Positions 28,617 to 39,851 of a stretch of DNA of 64,000 nt are shown one piece after another; position 1 is the first letter of the stretch; each line of letters begins with the position of its first letter. Origin of the DNA: Octadecabacter sp. SW4. GTDB taxonomy: Bacteria > Pseudomonadota > Alphaproteobacteria > Rhodobacterales > Rhodobacteraceae. Location of the stretch: assembly GCF_008065155.1 (NCBI RefSeq), contig NZ_CP042819.1, forward strand, positions 3,220,501 through 3,284,500, given 5' to 3'. The notes below the pieces were generated by a model. That model did not search any database and was not told the DNA's origin. It saw only the letters and a list, made by a program, of their open reading frames with translations. The position numbers and the translations under genes are program-made.

Positions 28617-29203
28617 ATCGGCGGCCACGACACCTGAGTGCGGAAGAACGCGCATTGTGGGATCAGGTTGCCGGGCGGACCCAACCGATCAAGAAGCCCC
28701 GCGCAGTGCCCAAATCCATGCAACCGCGCCCGAAAAAAGTGCAGCCACCTGAACAGGCTCGTGCGATTGAACCGTTCAGGGTTGGACAAAATGTCGATCA
28801 CCACGGCACGCATGATCTGCTGCCGTCGCTGTCGGCGCAGCTTGCGGGCGCGCCGGTGGCGATGGATCGCAAGTCCTTTGGCAAGCTCAAACGCGGCAAG
28901 CTAAGGCCGGAAGGCCGGATTGATCTGCACGGCATGACGCTTGATCAGGCGCATCCGGCGCTGGTGTCGTTTATTCTTTCATCACATGCGGCAGGCAAGC
29001 GGCTTGTTCTGGTGATTACCGGCAAGGGAAAGGATCGCGACGATGGCGGCCCGATCCCGACCCGCATGGGGGTATTGCGCCACCAGGTTCCGCAATGGCT
29101 GCGCGTTGGGCCGCTGGCCGGTGCCGTGCTGCAAGTAAGCGAGGCACATCTGAAGCACGGCGGGCACGGAGCATTTTACGTCTATCTACGTCGCCATCGC
29201 TAG
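28613..29203 (+). CDS. Smr-domain protein (possible DNA/RNA endonuclease)
   Basis: A 196-residue protein with a basic, proline-rich N-terminus and a C-terminal Smr domain from about 100: RIDLHGMTLDQAHPAL (LDLHGM motif), VLVITGKGK and HGGHGAFYVYLRR. Smr domains resemble the MutS2 C-terminus and often nick nucleic acids; the DLHG histidine is thought to be functional. It starts on the mltA stop (ATGA) and overlaps the convergent MFS gene by 18 bases. Confidence 0.88.
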   Translation: MNRRPRHLSAEERALWDQVAGRTQPIKKPRAVPKSMQPRPKKVQPPEQARAIEPFRVGQNVDHHGTHDLLPSLSAQLAGAPVAMDRKSFGKLKRGKLRPEGRIDLHGMTLDQAHPALVSFILSSHAAGKRLVLVITGKGKDRDDGGPIPTRMGVLRHQVPQWLRVGPLAGAVLQVSEAHLKHGGHGAFYVYLRRHR

Positions 29204-30409
29204 GGCGCTGCGAAACCTGATAACCCCGACTGTCGCACACAGACCCGCCAGCAGAAAATAGACGGCGATGCTGATCATCTGTTCGGGAAAGGTGATTCCG
29301 AAATCAATCAGCGCCCCTGATACGCCGGGACCGATGGCCGAGCCAAACACCATGATTGCCGCCGCGATGGCCTTGATCGACCCAAGATGCCGGGTGCCGA
29401 AATATTCTGCCCAAAAGGATGCTGGAATCGTCGCTTGCATGCCCTGTCCAATCCCGAACACAGCCAATCCTATGGCGGCGTGACCGATGGTTTGCGCGAA
29501 AGCCAGGATTAGAAACGACAGCGCAAAAGGTAGCATATAGAACGGGATAAGCCGCCTGGCTCCGAACCGGTCAATTGCACCGCCGGACGCGAAAGTTGCG
29601 CCGATGGCTGCGCCAGTGAACAGCGGCATGAGAGCGACGAAACTGACCAGATCCCAGCCTTTGACCTCGGTCAGATGCACCTGTTGAAAAAACAGTGCTG
29701 TCCCCCAGGCGGGCGGCCCAAGCAATGCTGGCACCATGAGCCAAAACAGTGGGCTGCGTAACACCTGGCCCCGGGTCCAGTGTTTTCCACCCATGCCCAG
29801 GGCCTGATTTGCTTCGGCCATGCTTGAGGGTGTGCGTTCAAGCCGCAAAAGTCGCCGTTGAACAGGGATTGTGATCAGGACCAGAACGGCCGCCAAGACC
29901 CACAAGCCGCGCCAGGCAATCACGCCCAAAAGGGCGACGAATATGACGGGCAAGATCGCCTGCGCCACCGAAAATCCCATTGATGCGACCGAAAGCGCGC
30001 GCCCGCGGGTCGCGACAAACCAACGCGCCATCGAAACGGCTGAAAGCTGTGACATCATTCCCTGCCCGAAGAACCGCAAGGCAAAGATGACCGCGATCAG
30101 CACAACAGCATTTGGAACCGATGCCAACGCGAGACAAGCCAGCGCCAAACCAATGCTGATCCAGATCGCAAGCGTGCGCGCGCGAAACCGGTCCGTCAAA
30201 ACGCCCGCGCCGATCATCGCGATCGCCGACAGCGTCGTGCCGAGGGTGTAAATTCCCCCCCACTGTCCGTCAGTTAGGCCGAATTCACCCCGAATTTCAC
30301 CTGCAAAAAGCGAGATGAAATAGGTCTGTCCATAGGATGACGTGAATGCAAACAAGAACCCCGCAAATAGGAAGGCTGCGTTTTCACGAAGGAAGGATAC
30401 CCAAGGCAT
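29186..30409 (-). CDS. MFS transporter
   Basis: A 407-residue major facilitator with about 12 hydrophobic segments. The loop between segments 2 and 3 reads GAGVLTDRFRARTLAI, the MFS motif A. The N-terminal AFTSSYGQTYFISLF and the central VVF-rich half suggest the oxalate/monocarboxylate-like branch, but the substrate is not recognisable. It stands alone between convergent smr and hslU and gives no pathway hint. Confidence 0.82.
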   Translation of the reverse strand: MPWVSFLRENAAFLFAGFLFAFTSSYGQTYFISLFAGEIRGEFGLTDGQWGGIYTLGTTLSAIAMIGAGVLTDRFRARTLAIWISIGLALACLALASVPNAVVLIAVIFALRFFGQGMMSQLSAVSMARWFVATRGRALSVASMGFSVAQAILPVIFVALLGVIAWRGLWVLAAVLVLITIPVQRRLLRLERTPSSMAEANQALGMGGKHWTRGQVLRSPLFWLMVPALLGPPAWGTALFFQQVHLTEVKGWDLVSFVALMPLFTGAAIGATFASGGAIDRFGARRLIPFYMLPFALSFLILAFAQTIGHAAIGLAVFGIGQGMQATIPASFWAEYFGTRHLGSIKAIAAAIMVFGSAIGPGVSGALIDFGITFPEQMISIAVYFLLAGLCATVGVIRFRSALAMAT

Positions 30410-30479
30410 GCGCCATCTTTGGGAGCGTTGAGCCGGAAAGGGAAGCGCAAATCGTTAGCGCGAACCCAACCACGGCGCG

Positions 30480-31757
30480 TTAAAGGACGTAGCGGCTGAG
30501 ATCGGTTGAGCGCGACAGTTCGCCCAGATGCTGTTCGACGAAATCGGCGTCAACCTTGACGGTGTCGCCGGATCGATCAGGCGCGGCAAAGGAGAGATCT
30601 TCGAACACGCGCTCGAGCACCGTATAAAGACGACGCGCACCGATGTTTTCAACCGACTCGTTCACCTCGGCAGCGATTTTGGCAAGGGCGGCAATGCCAT
30701 CATCGCTAAAATCGACAGTGACCTCTTCGGTTGCCATCAGGGCCGTGTATTGACGGGTCAGCGCATTATCGGTTTCGGTCAGGATACGCACAAAGTCGCC
30801 TTCGGTCAGGGCGCGTAGATTAACGCGGATCGGCAAGCGACCCTGCAGTTCGGGCAGCAGGTCTGAAGGTTTGGCGATATGGAACGCACCGGATGCAATG
30901 AATAGGATGTGGTCGGTTTTGATCGGCCCGTGCTTGGTGCTGACAGTCGTGCCTTCGATCAGCGGCAGCAGATCGCGCTGCACACCTTCGCGTGACACAT
31001 CTGCGCCGCGCGCGTCTGCGTTGCGGCATACCTTGTCGATTTCATCCAGAAATACGATCCCGTTCTGTTCAACGGCGTCAAGCGCGGCCTTGTTCACGGT
31101 TTCATCGTCCAGCAGTTTGTCGGCTTCGTCCGAGATCAGCAGGCCATAGCTTTCGGCGACGGTGACCCGCTTTTTGATGGTGCGCCCGCCAAAGGCCTTA
31201 CCAAAGATCGCACCGATATCCATCCCGGGCGCCATCCCCGGCTGGCCGGGAATATCCATACTGCCCAGGGGATTGGACGTATCGGCCAGCTCAAGCTCGA
31301 TCATGGTATTATCAAGCTCTCCGGTATGCAGTTTCTTGCGGAACATGTCGCGTGTGCCCTCGCGCGCATCGCTTCCGGCAATCGCAGTAATCACACGCTC
31401 CTCGGCGGCGGCTTCGGCCTTGGCCTTGACGTCTTCGCGCATGTTCTCGCGCACCTGAACGATGGCGGCATCCATCAGATCACGGATGATCTGTTCGACG
31501 TCCCGACCGACATAGCCGACTTCGGTGAACTTTGTCGCCTCGACCTTGATAAAGGGCGCGCGGGCAAGTTTGGCCAGACGGCGGCTGATTTCGGTTTTGC
31601 CGACACCGGTGGGTCCGATCATCAGGATGTTCTTTGGATAAACCTCGTCACGTAGATCATCGCCCAACTGTTTGCGCCGCCAGCGATTACGCAGGGCCAC
31701 GGCCACGGCGCGTTTGGCATCGCTTTGGCCGATGATAAACCGGTCAAGCTCGCTCAC
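30480..31757 (-). CDS. hslU: HslU, ATPase of the HslVU protease (N-terminus disturbed)
   Basis: A 425-residue AAA+ unfoldase that feeds substrates to HslV. P-loop [15 protein letters not shown], Walker [13 protein letters not shown] and the C-terminal DLSRYVL that docks on HslV are intact. As read, the first usable start is GTG 31755-31757. An ATG at 31781-31783, overlapping the hslV stop as ATGA, would give the family N-terminus [14 protein letters not shown] if the G5 run at 31766-31770 had one more base, restoring 434 residues. Either a sequencing error or a mild truncation explains this. Confidence 0.93.
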   Translation of the reverse strand: MSELDRFIIGQSDAKRAVAVALRNRWRRKQLGDDLRDEVYPKNILMIGPTGVGKTEISRRLAKLARAPFIKVEATKFTEVGYVGRDVEQIIRDLMDAAIVQVRENMREDVKAKAEAAAEERVITAIAGSDAREGTRDMFRKKLHTGELDNTMIELELADTSNPLGSMDIPGQPGMAPGMDIGAIFGKAFGGRTIKKRVTVAESYGLLISDEADKLLDDETVNKAALDAVEQNGIVFLDEIDKVCRNADARGADVSREGVQRDLLPLIEGTTVSTKHGPIKTDHILFIASGAFHIAKPSDLLPELQGRLPIRVNLRALTEGDFVRILTETDNALTRQYTALMATEEVTVDFSDDGIAALAKIAAEVNESVENIGARRLYTVLERVFEDLSFAAPDRSGDTVKVDADFVEQHLGELSRSTDLSRYVL

Positions 31758-31779
31758 GATTTCGCGGGGGTCAGGTCTG

Positions 31780-32337
31780 TCATTTGCTGATCTTTTCTAT
31801 AGTGAGGTTGCCGTTGGTGTAGACGCAGATATCGGCGGCAATTGCCATCGCGCGGCGTGCAATTTCTTCGGCGTCATAATCGCTGTCCATCAGGGCACGA
31901 CCGGCGGCAAGGGCGAAATTACCGCCCGATCCGATCGCAGTCACATCGTGTTCCGGCTCGAGCACGTCGCCCGCGCCGGTGATGACATAAAGGTCAGCGC
32001 CATCTGTGACGATCAACATCGCCTCAAGCTTTTGCAGATATTTGTCGGTGCGCCAGTCCTTGGCCAGATCAACGCTGGCGCGCTGTAACTGTCCGGGTGT
32101 GGCCTCGAGCTTTTTCTCAAGCCGTTCAAGCAGGGTAAAGGCATCCGCCGTCGATCCGGCAAAGCCCGCGACAACATCATAGCCACCCGGCGACAGGCGG
32201 CGCACCTTGCGCGCGGTGCCTTTCATCACGGTCTGACCAACGCTGACCTGGCCGTCACCCGCGATGACGACTTCGCCACCCTTGCGCACGCCGATAATTG
32301 TCGTGCCGTGCCAGCCCGGAAACTCTTGATCTGCCAT
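31780..32337 (-). CDS. hslV: HslV, peptidase of the HslVU protease
   Basis: A 185-residue proteasome-like peptidase. As in other alphaproteobacterial HslV proteins, a short N-terminal extension ([11 protein letters not shown]) precedes the catalytic threonine of GTTIIGVR; removal of the extension would expose it. KVRRL and [17 protein letters not shown] are family motifs. It precedes hslU with an overlap of stop and the likely native start. Confidence 0.97.
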   Translation of the reverse strand: MADQEFPGWHGTTIIGVRKGGEVVIAGDGQVSVGQTVMKGTARKVRRLSPGGYDVVAGFAGSTADAFTLLERLEKKLEATPGQLQRASVDLAKDWRTDKYLQKLEAMLIVTDGADLYVITGAGDVLEPEHDVTAIGSGGNFALAAGRALMDSDYDAEEIARRAMAIAADICVYTNGNLTIEKISK

Positions 32338-32399
32338 GACGTCATCCTTTCGCTTGCAAAGCTATATGGCGGCGCTGGGCGCACGACACAAGGTTTCCA

Positions 32400-32425
32400 C
32401 AAAAAAGGGCGCCCGAAAGCGCCCG
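32400..32425 (-). terminator. Rho-independent terminator after trxA
   Basis: Read on the minus strand, GGGCGC-TTTCGG-GCGCCC (32424 to 32407) is followed by six T residues (32406-32401). It lies 23 bases after the trxA stop and closes the tsaE-amgK-murU-addB-addA-trxA run. Confidence 0.88.
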
Positions 32426-32447
32426 TTCTTGCCAAGTTTTGCGTGGC

Positions 32448-32768
32448 TTAAACCGATTCTTCGATCCAGCCCTTCAAGGCCGCTTTGGGGGCGGCGCCCG
32501 CTTTATTGGCGACAACTTCGCCGCCCTTGAACAGGAACAGCGCCGGAATACCACGCACACCCATCTGGGCCGGGGAATTTGGGTTATCGTCAACATTCAC
32601 TTTGACGATTTTAACCTTGCCAGCCATCTCGTCCGACAATTCTTCCAATGCCGGGCCGATCTGTTTGCAGGGACCACACCACTCGGCCCAGAAATCTACG
32701 ACAACGGGAATATCGGATTGGCGGACTTCGGCGTCAAATGTGTCGTCGGTAACTGCTACGGTTGCCAT
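32448..32768 (-). CDS. trxA: Thioredoxin 1
   Basis: A 106-residue thioredoxin with the active site WAEWCGPCK (cysteines at about 31 and 34) and cis-proline in RGIPALFLF. It is the general cytosolic disulfide reductant. ATG 32768, with GGAG upstream (GGAGACCCCAATG), gives [12 protein letters not shown]. It follows addA by 77 bases, and its terminator is clear. Confidence 0.97.
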   Translation of the reverse strand: MATVAVTDDTFDAEVRQSDIPVVVDFWAEWCGPCKQIGPALEELSDEMAGKVKIVKVNVDDNPNSPAQMGVRGIPALFLFKGGEVVANKAGAAPKAALKGWIEESV

Positions 32769-32845
32769 TGGGGTCTCCTTGGCCTGTGGGGCGCTTTGGC
32801 GCAAATCATATTGAAAGCGGAATGTATGGAGGCACCAGCAGGGCG

Positions 32846-35800
32846 TCAAGCCACGGTCACACCTTCGAGAGAAGTATCGAGCAAAGCATCGGAAAGCGTC
32901 ATGAGTTCTGCCGTTGCGGTCCACAAAATGGCCGCTGAAATCCGGTGATCGGGATAGATTTGCGCAACTGCGTCACGGTAAACGGCCAGCTGCCGCACAA
33001 GGCCAAGTGGCGTTTTGTCCGGGTGATCGGGGACAAGACGGTTGGACTTGAAATCGACGATCAGCACGCTGTCGTCAGTGATGATCAGCCGGTCAATCGT
33101 TCCGTGCATGCGTCGCCCGTCAAGGGCGGTGATGTCGGCGGTAATGTCCACCTCGGACAGCGTCGTATCAGCAAAGACATGTGCCAGATGTGGTGCGATG
33201 ATCAGGGCGCAGGTTTGCGTGATCAGCGTTTCGGCTTCGGCCGGATCAATTGGGTTAGGCTGTGACAGCATCAAGGCGCGGCCGATACTCGGGCGATCCG
33301 CTACAGGATAAAGCGGTAGGTGTTCCAGCAGCATGTGAATCAAGGAGCCACGTAACATTGCAACGTCGAGATCAAAGCTTGAGGGGTCTTCTGGCATGAC
33401 TTTGGCGCCACCAAGACTGGAAGGCGAAAATGTGCCCAGATCGTGATTTGGCGCAGGAACAGAGCCGAAATCTGGCGGCGCTGGGCTGGCCATGGTGACC
33501 GGTTTTGACGTCACGATCGGCAAACCCTCCCAGTCAAGATGCCCAAGCCGCAACCCGTCGCCGCCCGGCAAAGGGTGCGTGACCGCGCCCGCATGCGCCA
33601 TGCCGTCCGCAACAGTGCTATACCAGCTATCGTCAAGGTCACCGGTGTCACCGGCCGCGCACACGATCAGCCATTTTTCGGCGCGGGTCATCGCCACATA
33701 TAGCAGTCGTCGACGTTCGCGACTTTGGGCGGCGACCATCGCATCGTGGATCTGCGTCATCGGCGGGGGCATGTCTTCCTTGCGGACCTTCCAAAGCACA
33801 TTCGGGTCAGCGCGATAGATTTCACTGCGGATTTCGTTGGCCTTGGTGTTCTTGGCGGTGTCAGGCAGGATCACAATCGGCGACTCAAGCCCCTTTGCGC
33901 CATGCACGGTCATCACCCTGATCCGGTCCCCGGCGGAGTCCATCTGGCGCTTGACCTGCACGTCTTCGGTATCCAGCCAGTTCAGGAACCCAGTCAGGCT
34001 TGGCACCGCCGCGCGCTCATAAGCGAGCGCCTGCGTCAGAAGCGCGTCTATGCCGTCCTCGGCCTCGGGGCCAAGGCGGGCCAGCAGCAGTTTGCGCCCG
34101 TTGTGACGTGTCAGAATACGCCCGACCAGATCGTAAGGGCGCAAGAAATCAGCGTTCGACAGAAGATCGTCAAGAACGGCGTAAACATCTGACATAGCTG
34201 GGGAATCGCGCAGATTTTGCCAAAGATAACGGCCCTTGGGGCGACCGTGTGCCAGCGTAAACAATTGCTGTTCCGACAGGCCAAAAAGCGGTGAACGTAG
34301 GGCGGCAGCAAGCGACAAATCATCCTCGGGCAGCGCGACAAACTGCAACAGCGCGGTGATATCCTTGACCGCCAACTCTGCCGCCAGCTTCAACCGATCC
34401 GCACCCGCGACGTCCAGCCCCTTGGCCTTGCAGGCAGTGATGATTTCGCCAAACAGGTCACTGCGCCGCTGCACCAGGATCAGAAAATCACCGGCGGTGA
34501 TGGGGCGACGTTCATAACTGTCAGTTCGACCAACTTCAGATGGAATAGTCTCTGATTTGATCATCCGATGAATCTCATTGGCGATCTGCTCAGCAAGCCT
34601 CACGGTGTGATGGCGCGCGCCCTTGGCGTCGACCGGCTTGAACCAGGGCTGGTCAGGGTCGCCGTTGTTTTCGGGTTCAATGGCGGGCCACAGATCAACA
34701 CGACCGGGCATATTTTCCTTGAACGCTAGGTGGCTGACCTCGGACTCGAGCCCTTCGGCCCTTTCGCCCACAAACGTGTGATCAACCAAATTCAGAATCG
34801 CCCAGGACGACCGGAACGAATGTTCAAGCGACAGATCATGCAGTTCGGCATCTACGCGGGCCAGTTCTGCCTTGAAATGCGCGCGCATCCGGTCAAAACC
34901 CTCGGGGTCTGCACCTTGAAATGAATAGATCGACTGCTTTTTGTCGCCGACCACAAAGATCGTGCGCTTGCGATCGGGGCGCGCGCCTTCGCCGGTTGAA
35001 AATTCCTGCGCCAGATTCCTGATCACGGCCCACTGATCGGGGCTGGTATCCTGCGCCTCGTCGACCAATATGTGGTCGATCCCGCCGTCAAGCCGGAACA
35101 AGACCCACTGTGCGACGACCGGATCAGTCAGCAACGCGCGGGCCTTGCGAATTTGATCGTCAAAGCTCAGCATCCCGCGGCGCAGCTTGGCGTCTTCCAT
35201 TTGCGGCACGAATTTTGATGCAAACGCGTAAAGCGCGCGGGTTTTTTCCAGCGCAGCGCAGGCATTCAGGTGCTGAAAAGCGGTGGCGGTGCGATCCATC
35301 CAGGCATGAACATCCTCGGCAATTGGCGCCATCGCCTCGACGGCCTTGCTGTGATTGCTAGGTGGAAAGTTGATGGATTTGCTGGTTTTGTCCTTTGCGT
35401 AAAGGAACTTGGAGAACAGCACAGTCAGGTCGTCCCATTGCGGGCTGGTCAAATTCAACGCGGCAAGATCGGCGGCAAAATTCACATAGGTTTTGGACTG
35501 CCCGGAAAATACCGCTGCCAGGTCGCTGACAATCGATGCCTCGCTCCCATCAAAGGCTATGTCGATGGCATCATCGCGCGAGGCATCTGGCTGCAATCCA
35601 AGGGCAGCCGCAAGCGCCGCTTCATCCATCTGTCCCAAAAATCGCGCGCCGTGACTGGCGATTTCAGCAGTGATCTTGCTCAGGCCTTCCCCCGAAAAAT
35701 GCTGGGCGAGGCCGTGGACGACATCGGCGTCAGCCCCCAGCACCATTGCATCAACAACCTCGGCGCGTAGCAGCTCGGCGGCGCGATCCTCCATTTCGGT

Positions 35801-36235
35801 GAACTGTGGACTGATCCCTGCTTCAAGCGGGAAACGGCGCAGCAACCCCGCACAAAACGAGTGGATTGTCTGGATTTTCAAACCGCCTGGTGTCTCAATG
35901 GCGCCCGCAAAAAGAACACGCGCCTGGCGCAAAAGATGGGTATCGATCGACCCTAACTCGCCTAAATCGCGCAATTCGGCGCGAAGTTGCGAGTCGTCCA
36001 TCATTGCCCATGCCCCCAACCGTTGGAACAGGCGGTTTTGCATCTCGCTCGCGGCGGCTTTGGTATAGGTCAGGCACAGGACGTTCTGCGGGTCGGTGCC
36101 CTTGAGCAATAGCCGGGCCACCCGATCCGTCAAAACACGGGTTTTGCCCGAACCGGCGTTCGCAGACAGCCAGGTTGAATTTTGCGGAGTCGACGCTTCG
36201 ATTTGACGTTGCGTGGCTTCGTCCGGGGCGGTCAT
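32846..36235 (-). CDS. addA: AddA subunit of the AddAB helicase-nuclease
   Basis: A 1129-residue UvrD-family helicase with a C-terminal RecB-type nuclease. Walker A is [16 protein letters not shown] (residues about 23-38), the Walker B region [14 protein letters not shown], and QGADPEGF and [15 protein letters not shown] are helicase motifs IV-V. The nuclease motif [10 protein letters not shown] is near residue 1070. With AddB it processes double-strand breaks for RecA, the alphaproteobacterial counterpart of RecBCD. It overlaps addB by 4 bases. Confidence 0.96.
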   Translation of the reverse strand: MTAPDEATQRQIEASTPQNSTWLSANAGSGKTRVLTDRVARLLLKGTDPQNVLCLTYTKAAASEMQNRLFQRLGAWAMMDDSQLRAELRDLGELGSIDTHLLRQARVLFAGAIETPGGLKIQTIHSFCAGLLRRFPLEAGISPQFTEMEDRAAELLRAEVVDAMVLGADADVVHGLAQHFSGEGLSKITAEIASHGARFLGQMDEAALAAALGLQPDASRDDAIDIAFDGSEASIVSDLAAVFSGQSKTYVNFAADLAALNLTSPQWDDLTVLFSKFLYAKDKTSKSINFPPSNHSKAVEAMAPIAEDVHAWMDRTATAFQHLNACAALEKTRALYAFASKFVPQMEDAKLRRGMLSFDDQIRKARALLTDPVVAQWVLFRLDGGIDHILVDEAQDTSPDQWAVIRNLAQEFSTGEGARPDRKRTIFVVGDKKQSIYSFQGADPEGFDRMRAHFKAELARVDAELHDLSLEHSFRSSWAILNLVDHTFVGERAEGLESEVSHLAFKENMPGRVDLWPAIEPENNGDPDQPWFKPVDAKGARHHTVRLAEQIANEIHRMIKSETIPSEVGRTDSYERRPITAGDFLILVQRRSDLFGEIITACKAKGLDVAGADRLKLAAELAVKDITALLQFVALPEDDLSLAAALRSPLFGLSEQQLFTLAHGRPKGRYLWQNLRDSPAMSDVYAVLDDLLSNADFLRPYDLVGRILTRHNGRKLLLARLGPEAEDGIDALLTQALAYERAAVPSLTGFLNWLDTEDVQVKRQMDSAGDRIRVMTVHGAKGLESPIVILPDTAKNTKANEIRSEIYRADPNVLWKVRKEDMPPPMTQIHDAMVAAQSRERRRLLYVAMTRAEKWLIVCAAGDTGDLDDSWYSTVADGMAHAGAVTHPLPGGDGLRLGHLDWEGLPIVTSKPVTMASPAPPDFGSVPAPNHDLGTFSPSSLGGAKVMPEDPSSFDLDVAMLRGSLIHMLLEHLPLYPVADRPSIGRALMLSQPNPIDPAEAETLITQTCALIIAPHLAHVFADTTLSEVDITADITALDGRRMHGTIDRLIITDDSVLIVDFKSNRLVPDHPDKTPLGLVRQLAVYRDAVAQIYPDHRISAAILWTATAELMTLSDALLDTSLEGVTVA

Positions 36236-39180
36236 GTCAAATCCTCGGGTGCGATCCCGTCGCCGTCACCCCATTCGCCAAAGCGCGACAGGTGATCATA
36301 ATCGCCGGTATCCGTGCGTTTCATATGCGCAAGACGGGCCGTGTAGCCACGCGGCTGGCGCATCCAGTCGCCGATCAGATCGTGAAATTCCGCCCAGACC
36401 TTATCGGGTGGATGTTCGTCAAACGGTGCAGCGATACATTTCGGATCGCTTCCCAGCCCGATATATACCGCAGCCTCGGTGCGTGCCCTGCCGATACTTT
36501 TGAACGCTGCGCGGTCCGCCATTGCGGCCAAAAGCAAAAGTTGCAGATCGAACCGCCCCTGTTCCTTTTGGCTGGGCGGCGCACCGGTCTTGTAGTCGTA
36601 AAGAATGACGCCGCCATTTGCGCAACGATCAATCCGGTCGGCCCGCCCTTTGATTTCAAAGTCCAGCCCCGTTAAGCGAAGCGCACCCTCGGCTTCGAAA
36701 CCTTCGGGGGTGGCGATTGCGCGTCGTGCGGTATCCTCCGTCAGAAAGATGTCGATCACCCGCGTGAACCGCGCCAGCCACAACACCCGGTAGGCAGGCC
36801 AGGGGCACATTTCATCGATCGTGTCCCTTGCAACCTGCAACAGCGCGCTGCGCGCATCTGGATCGTCGGGCGCAGGGCCAGACCGCACAAAGCGTTCGAG
36901 AATTTTGTGCACAATGATACCGCGCAGCGGCGCATCAGCTTCTGGTGTCAATGGATCAAGCGGTTTCAAACCCAGAATACTGCGCGCGTAAATTGCATAG
37001 GGATCGCGGATCAGCGTTTTGATCTGGGTGACGGAAAGCCCTTTGGGGCGCGCACTTACCGGTGGGCGCGGCGATGGTCGCAATGCGGGCGCGGTGCGCT
37101 GATCCGGTGTGCTTAACTGTGTCGCCATTGCAAGCCAGCGGTCGCCACGCGCCTGCATCCTGGCAAGCAGTTCGGGCCCGCCCCCCTCATGCAGCCCACC
37201 AAGAAGGTTGGTTAAGCGATTCACCCAGCGGGACGGCACGGTTTCCGCCTCCTCCGAGCGCTGGGCGCGGGTAATCCAAACCTCTTTTCCGGCGACGGCC
37301 TGCTGAAAATCATGGGCTGCAAGGCCGATCCGGCGCTCTGGTAGCAGCAGCCCTGCATTAAGGCGCATTTTGCGATTGAGCCAAGGATCGGGCTTGGCGG
37401 CTTCGGGCCACGACCCTTCGTTCATGCCCCCAAGGATCACAAGATCGGCGCTTTGCACGCGCGCCTCGAGCGTGCCCCAAAACAGCACCTGCGGATGGCC
37501 CTTGTCGCGGTCACGCACTTCACCGGTGTTCAGAACGGCGCCGAACAGTTTTGCGTAGTCGCGGGGGCCAAGAACCCCGCCGGCATCCGCGTTCTGGACA
37601 AGGGTGTCGCAAATGCGCCTAGCCTCACGGCCCGCCGCCTCGTCCCAGAGCCCGCCTGATCCAGCGGCGTCTGGGCCAGCGGCCAAAAGGGCGGCCAGCC
37701 GTAAATGATCGCCAAGGTGTTCCGACAGACTGCGCGGGCCGGCATCGCCAATGCCGTCAAGCGCTATGACCAACCATTCGACCCAGGCCATACGCGCCGG
37801 ATCGGGGTTTTTGCCATGGCCAGCCCAGGCCCGCAGACTGTCCGCATCAGGATAGGGCGGCCCGAAGCGGCGCAGCTGCAACTCCAGTTCGCGCGACCGC
37901 AAAAGATGCGCACCGCGCCCGGCGCTGCCGGAATGGGTCAGCGGATGTTTGAGAAGTGTCAGCAAGGCCTCGCCAGTCAATCGTTCGCCAAAAAGATCGG
38001 CAACGTGGCGCAAGAATCGCCCCGGCGGGCTAAGCGGCAAGGGCAGGCCGGCACTATCGTCCGGCGTGATATCCCAACGTTCCAGTGCGGCCGCGACCTG
38101 GCGTGTCAGCATCCGGTCAGGCGTGATCAAGGCCGCCGTTATGCCATCATCGACAGCTTGGCGCAGGCGCAGCGCAATCGCTTCGGCCTCGGCGCGTGGA
38201 GAGCTTGCGACGACGAGCGTGACATCTTTTGTGGCTTCGGTCAGATCCTTCAGATCTGCGCCCTCGGATTGCCATTGATCGGTGACGGGGGCGGGCCGCA
38301 ATGCCAAAGACACTAACGCATTGCGAGGGTTTCCCTTGGCAGGTCCGTGCCACGACTGCACGTTGCGATGTGTCAGTGCCAAATCGCGCAGCAGGCGCAC
38401 GAACCGGAACTGGGGATGATCCTCGCTGGTCAGCGCGTCTTCGAAACGATCCCAGACTGCATCAGGCATTTCAAAATCATACCCTGGAAGAACAACCGCG
38501 CCCTGCGGAAGCCCAGCGACAGCCTGCATGAACAGGGCGGTCGCCCCGCGTGATCCTGTCGAGCCGGCAACGATAATCGGATGTTGTGGCGGTGTTTCCT
38601 GCCAACGCGCAATCATGCGCTCAATCACATATCGCTGGCGCGCCTCTTGATCCGGTGGTTCCTGCGAAACGTCGAAATAGCGCTGCACGATGTCCACGAA
38701 CTGCAGCGCCCGCGCCCAATGGCCGGATTGATCCGAGACATCAAGACCAGCGATTTTTTCGGGCGACACACCCTCGCCCTGCATTTCGTCCATCAAGGCG
38801 GCGAGGCTATCGGACAGGTCAAACAAAGCCGTGCGCGGGGCAAGGTCGGGCTGTCGTTCAAGCAGATCAGAGACAAGCACCGACAACTCAAGCCGCCGCC
38901 GCAGCGGTGCGATGGGTGGCGGCAAGTCTGCCGCGAGCGGATCAAGCGCCAGATCGGTCACCAGCCGTATGCGCGGCAAGAGGCGGGCCGGACCAGTATC
39001 AAACATCGATACAAGGCGGCGCTGCATCCTGCGCGTGTTGACGTAAACTTCGATTTTGGCGAAATCCTGAGGTGGCAGCGCGCCGCCACGATCAAGCAGG
39101 CCATCAACGAGGGCGCGCGCAAAATCGACTCCGGGCGGGAGGCCAAAAACGCGCGGTGTCTTTGCGGTCTTAAAAATCAC
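36232..39180 (-). CDS. addB: AddB subunit of the AddAB helicase-nuclease
   Basis: A 982-residue AddB (alphaproteobacterial type). The C-terminal nuclease domain has GVILYDYKTGAPPSQKEQG with the D-x-K catalytic pair, and the middle part has the family's VVILGGMNEGSWP-like block. The start is taken as GTG 39178-39180, which overlaps the murU stop as GTGA and gives MIFKTAKTPRVFGLPPG. An upstream start would read through murU in another frame. Confidence 0.92.
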   Translation of the reverse strand: MIFKTAKTPRVFGLPPGVDFARALVDGLLDRGGALPPQDFAKIEVYVNTRRMQRRLVSMFDTGPARLLPRIRLVTDLALDPLAADLPPPIAPLRRRLELSVLVSDLLERQPDLAPRTALFDLSDSLAALMDEMQGEGVSPEKIAGLDVSDQSGHWARALQFVDIVQRYFDVSQEPPDQEARQRYVIERMIARWQETPPQHPIIVAGSTGSRGATALFMQAVAGLPQGAVVLPGYDFEMPDAVWDRFEDALTSEDHPQFRFVRLLRDLALTHRNVQSWHGPAKGNPRNALVSLALRPAPVTDQWQSEGADLKDLTEATKDVTLVVASSPRAEAEAIALRLRQAVDDGITAALITPDRMLTRQVAAALERWDITPDDSAGLPLPLSPPGRFLRHVADLFGERLTGEALLTLLKHPLTHSGSAGRGAHLLRSRELELQLRRFGPPYPDADSLRAWAGHGKNPDPARMAWVEWLVIALDGIGDAGPRSLSEHLGDHLRLAALLAAGPDAAGSGGLWDEAAGREARRICDTLVQNADAGGVLGPRDYAKLFGAVLNTGEVRDRDKGHPQVLFWGTLEARVQSADLVILGGMNEGSWPEAAKPDPWLNRKMRLNAGLLLPERRIGLAAHDFQQAVAGKEVWITRAQRSEEAETVPSRWVNRLTNLLGGLHEGGGPELLARMQARGDRWLAMATQLSTPDQRTAPALRPSPRPPVSARPKGLSVTQIKTLIRDPYAIYARSILGLKPLDPLTPEADAPLRGIIVHKILERFVRSGPAPDDPDARSALLQVARDTIDEMCPWPAYRVLWLARFTRVIDIFLTEDTARRAIATPEGFEAEGALRLTGLDFEIKGRADRIDRCANGGVILYDYKTGAPPSQKEQGRFDLQLLLLAAMADRAAFKSIGRARTEAAVYIGLGSDPKCIAAPFDEHPPDKVWAEFHDLIGDWMRQPRGYTARLAHMKRTDTGDYDHLSRFGEWGDGDGIAPEDLT

Positions 39181-39851
39181 AGAGCCCCTATTAACATTGC
39201 TTCGGCAACAGGAATGCTCTCGGGCCGTCCGACATCGCACCAGTTACCATCATAGACGACACCATAAAGACGCCGCCGCGCAAGCATATCGTTCCAAAAA
39301 ACATGCATGGAAAATGCATCCTCGGGCACCTGCAACAGGGCGTCGGTGCGCATGATTTGTGCGCCTGTATAAATAGGCCCCGGCCCCCAGTCGATCCGGC
39401 CATCGGCGGCTATCTCAAAGTCACCTTTGCCCGCGTGGCCATGCGCACGGTCGTGGTCCACAAGCAGCAAGAGACCATCCATGTTGTCCGGGTTCCACGC
39501 GCCCGCGAGGGTTTCAAACGGGTTGGGCCCGCGCCACACGGCGTCAGTGTTCATCGTGAACACCGGACCTTCGCCCAAAAGCGGCAAGGCATGGCGCAGC
39601 CCGCCACCGGTTTCGCGCAGCAGGTCGGACTCGTCTGATATCGCCATATCGCGCCCGGCTAGATGGGCGCGCAGCATTGCGGCCTTGTAATGCACATTCA
39701 CCACTTTGCGCGGGATATCGACAGCAAAACCCAGCACATGATCAAGCAATGTCTTACCCGCGACTGTGATCAGCGGTTTGGGCCGATCAGCAGTCAGGGG
39801 CGCCATACGCGTCCCCAGCCCGGCCGCAAAGAAAAGCACCGCATCAGGCAT
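39177..39851 (-). CDS. murU: Nucleotidyltransferase, MurU-like (MurNAc-1-phosphate uridylyltransferase)
   Basis: A 224-residue sugar nucleotidyltransferase. The signature AAGLGTRMAPLTADRPKPLI lies at residues 9-28, followed by NTDAVWRGPNPFETL. It resembles MurU, which with AmgK converts recycled MurNAc to UDP-MurNAc and so bypasses the fosfomycin-sensitive step. The flanking kinase is AmgK-like, which supports this over a mannose-1-phosphate guanylyltransferase role. ATG 39851 gives MPDAVLFFAAG and overlaps amgK by 8 bases. Confidence 0.85.
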   Translation of the reverse strand: MPDAVLFFAAGLGTRMAPLTADRPKPLITVAGKTLLDHVLGFAVDIPRKVVNVHYKAAMLRAHLAGRDMAISDESDLLRETGGGLRHALPLLGEGPVFTMNTDAVWRGPNPFETLAGAWNPDNMDGLLLLVDHDRAHGHAGKGDFEIAADGRIDWGPGPIYTGAQIMRTDALLQVPEDAFSMHVFWNDMLARRRLYGVVYDGNWCDVGRPESIPVAEAMLIGAL

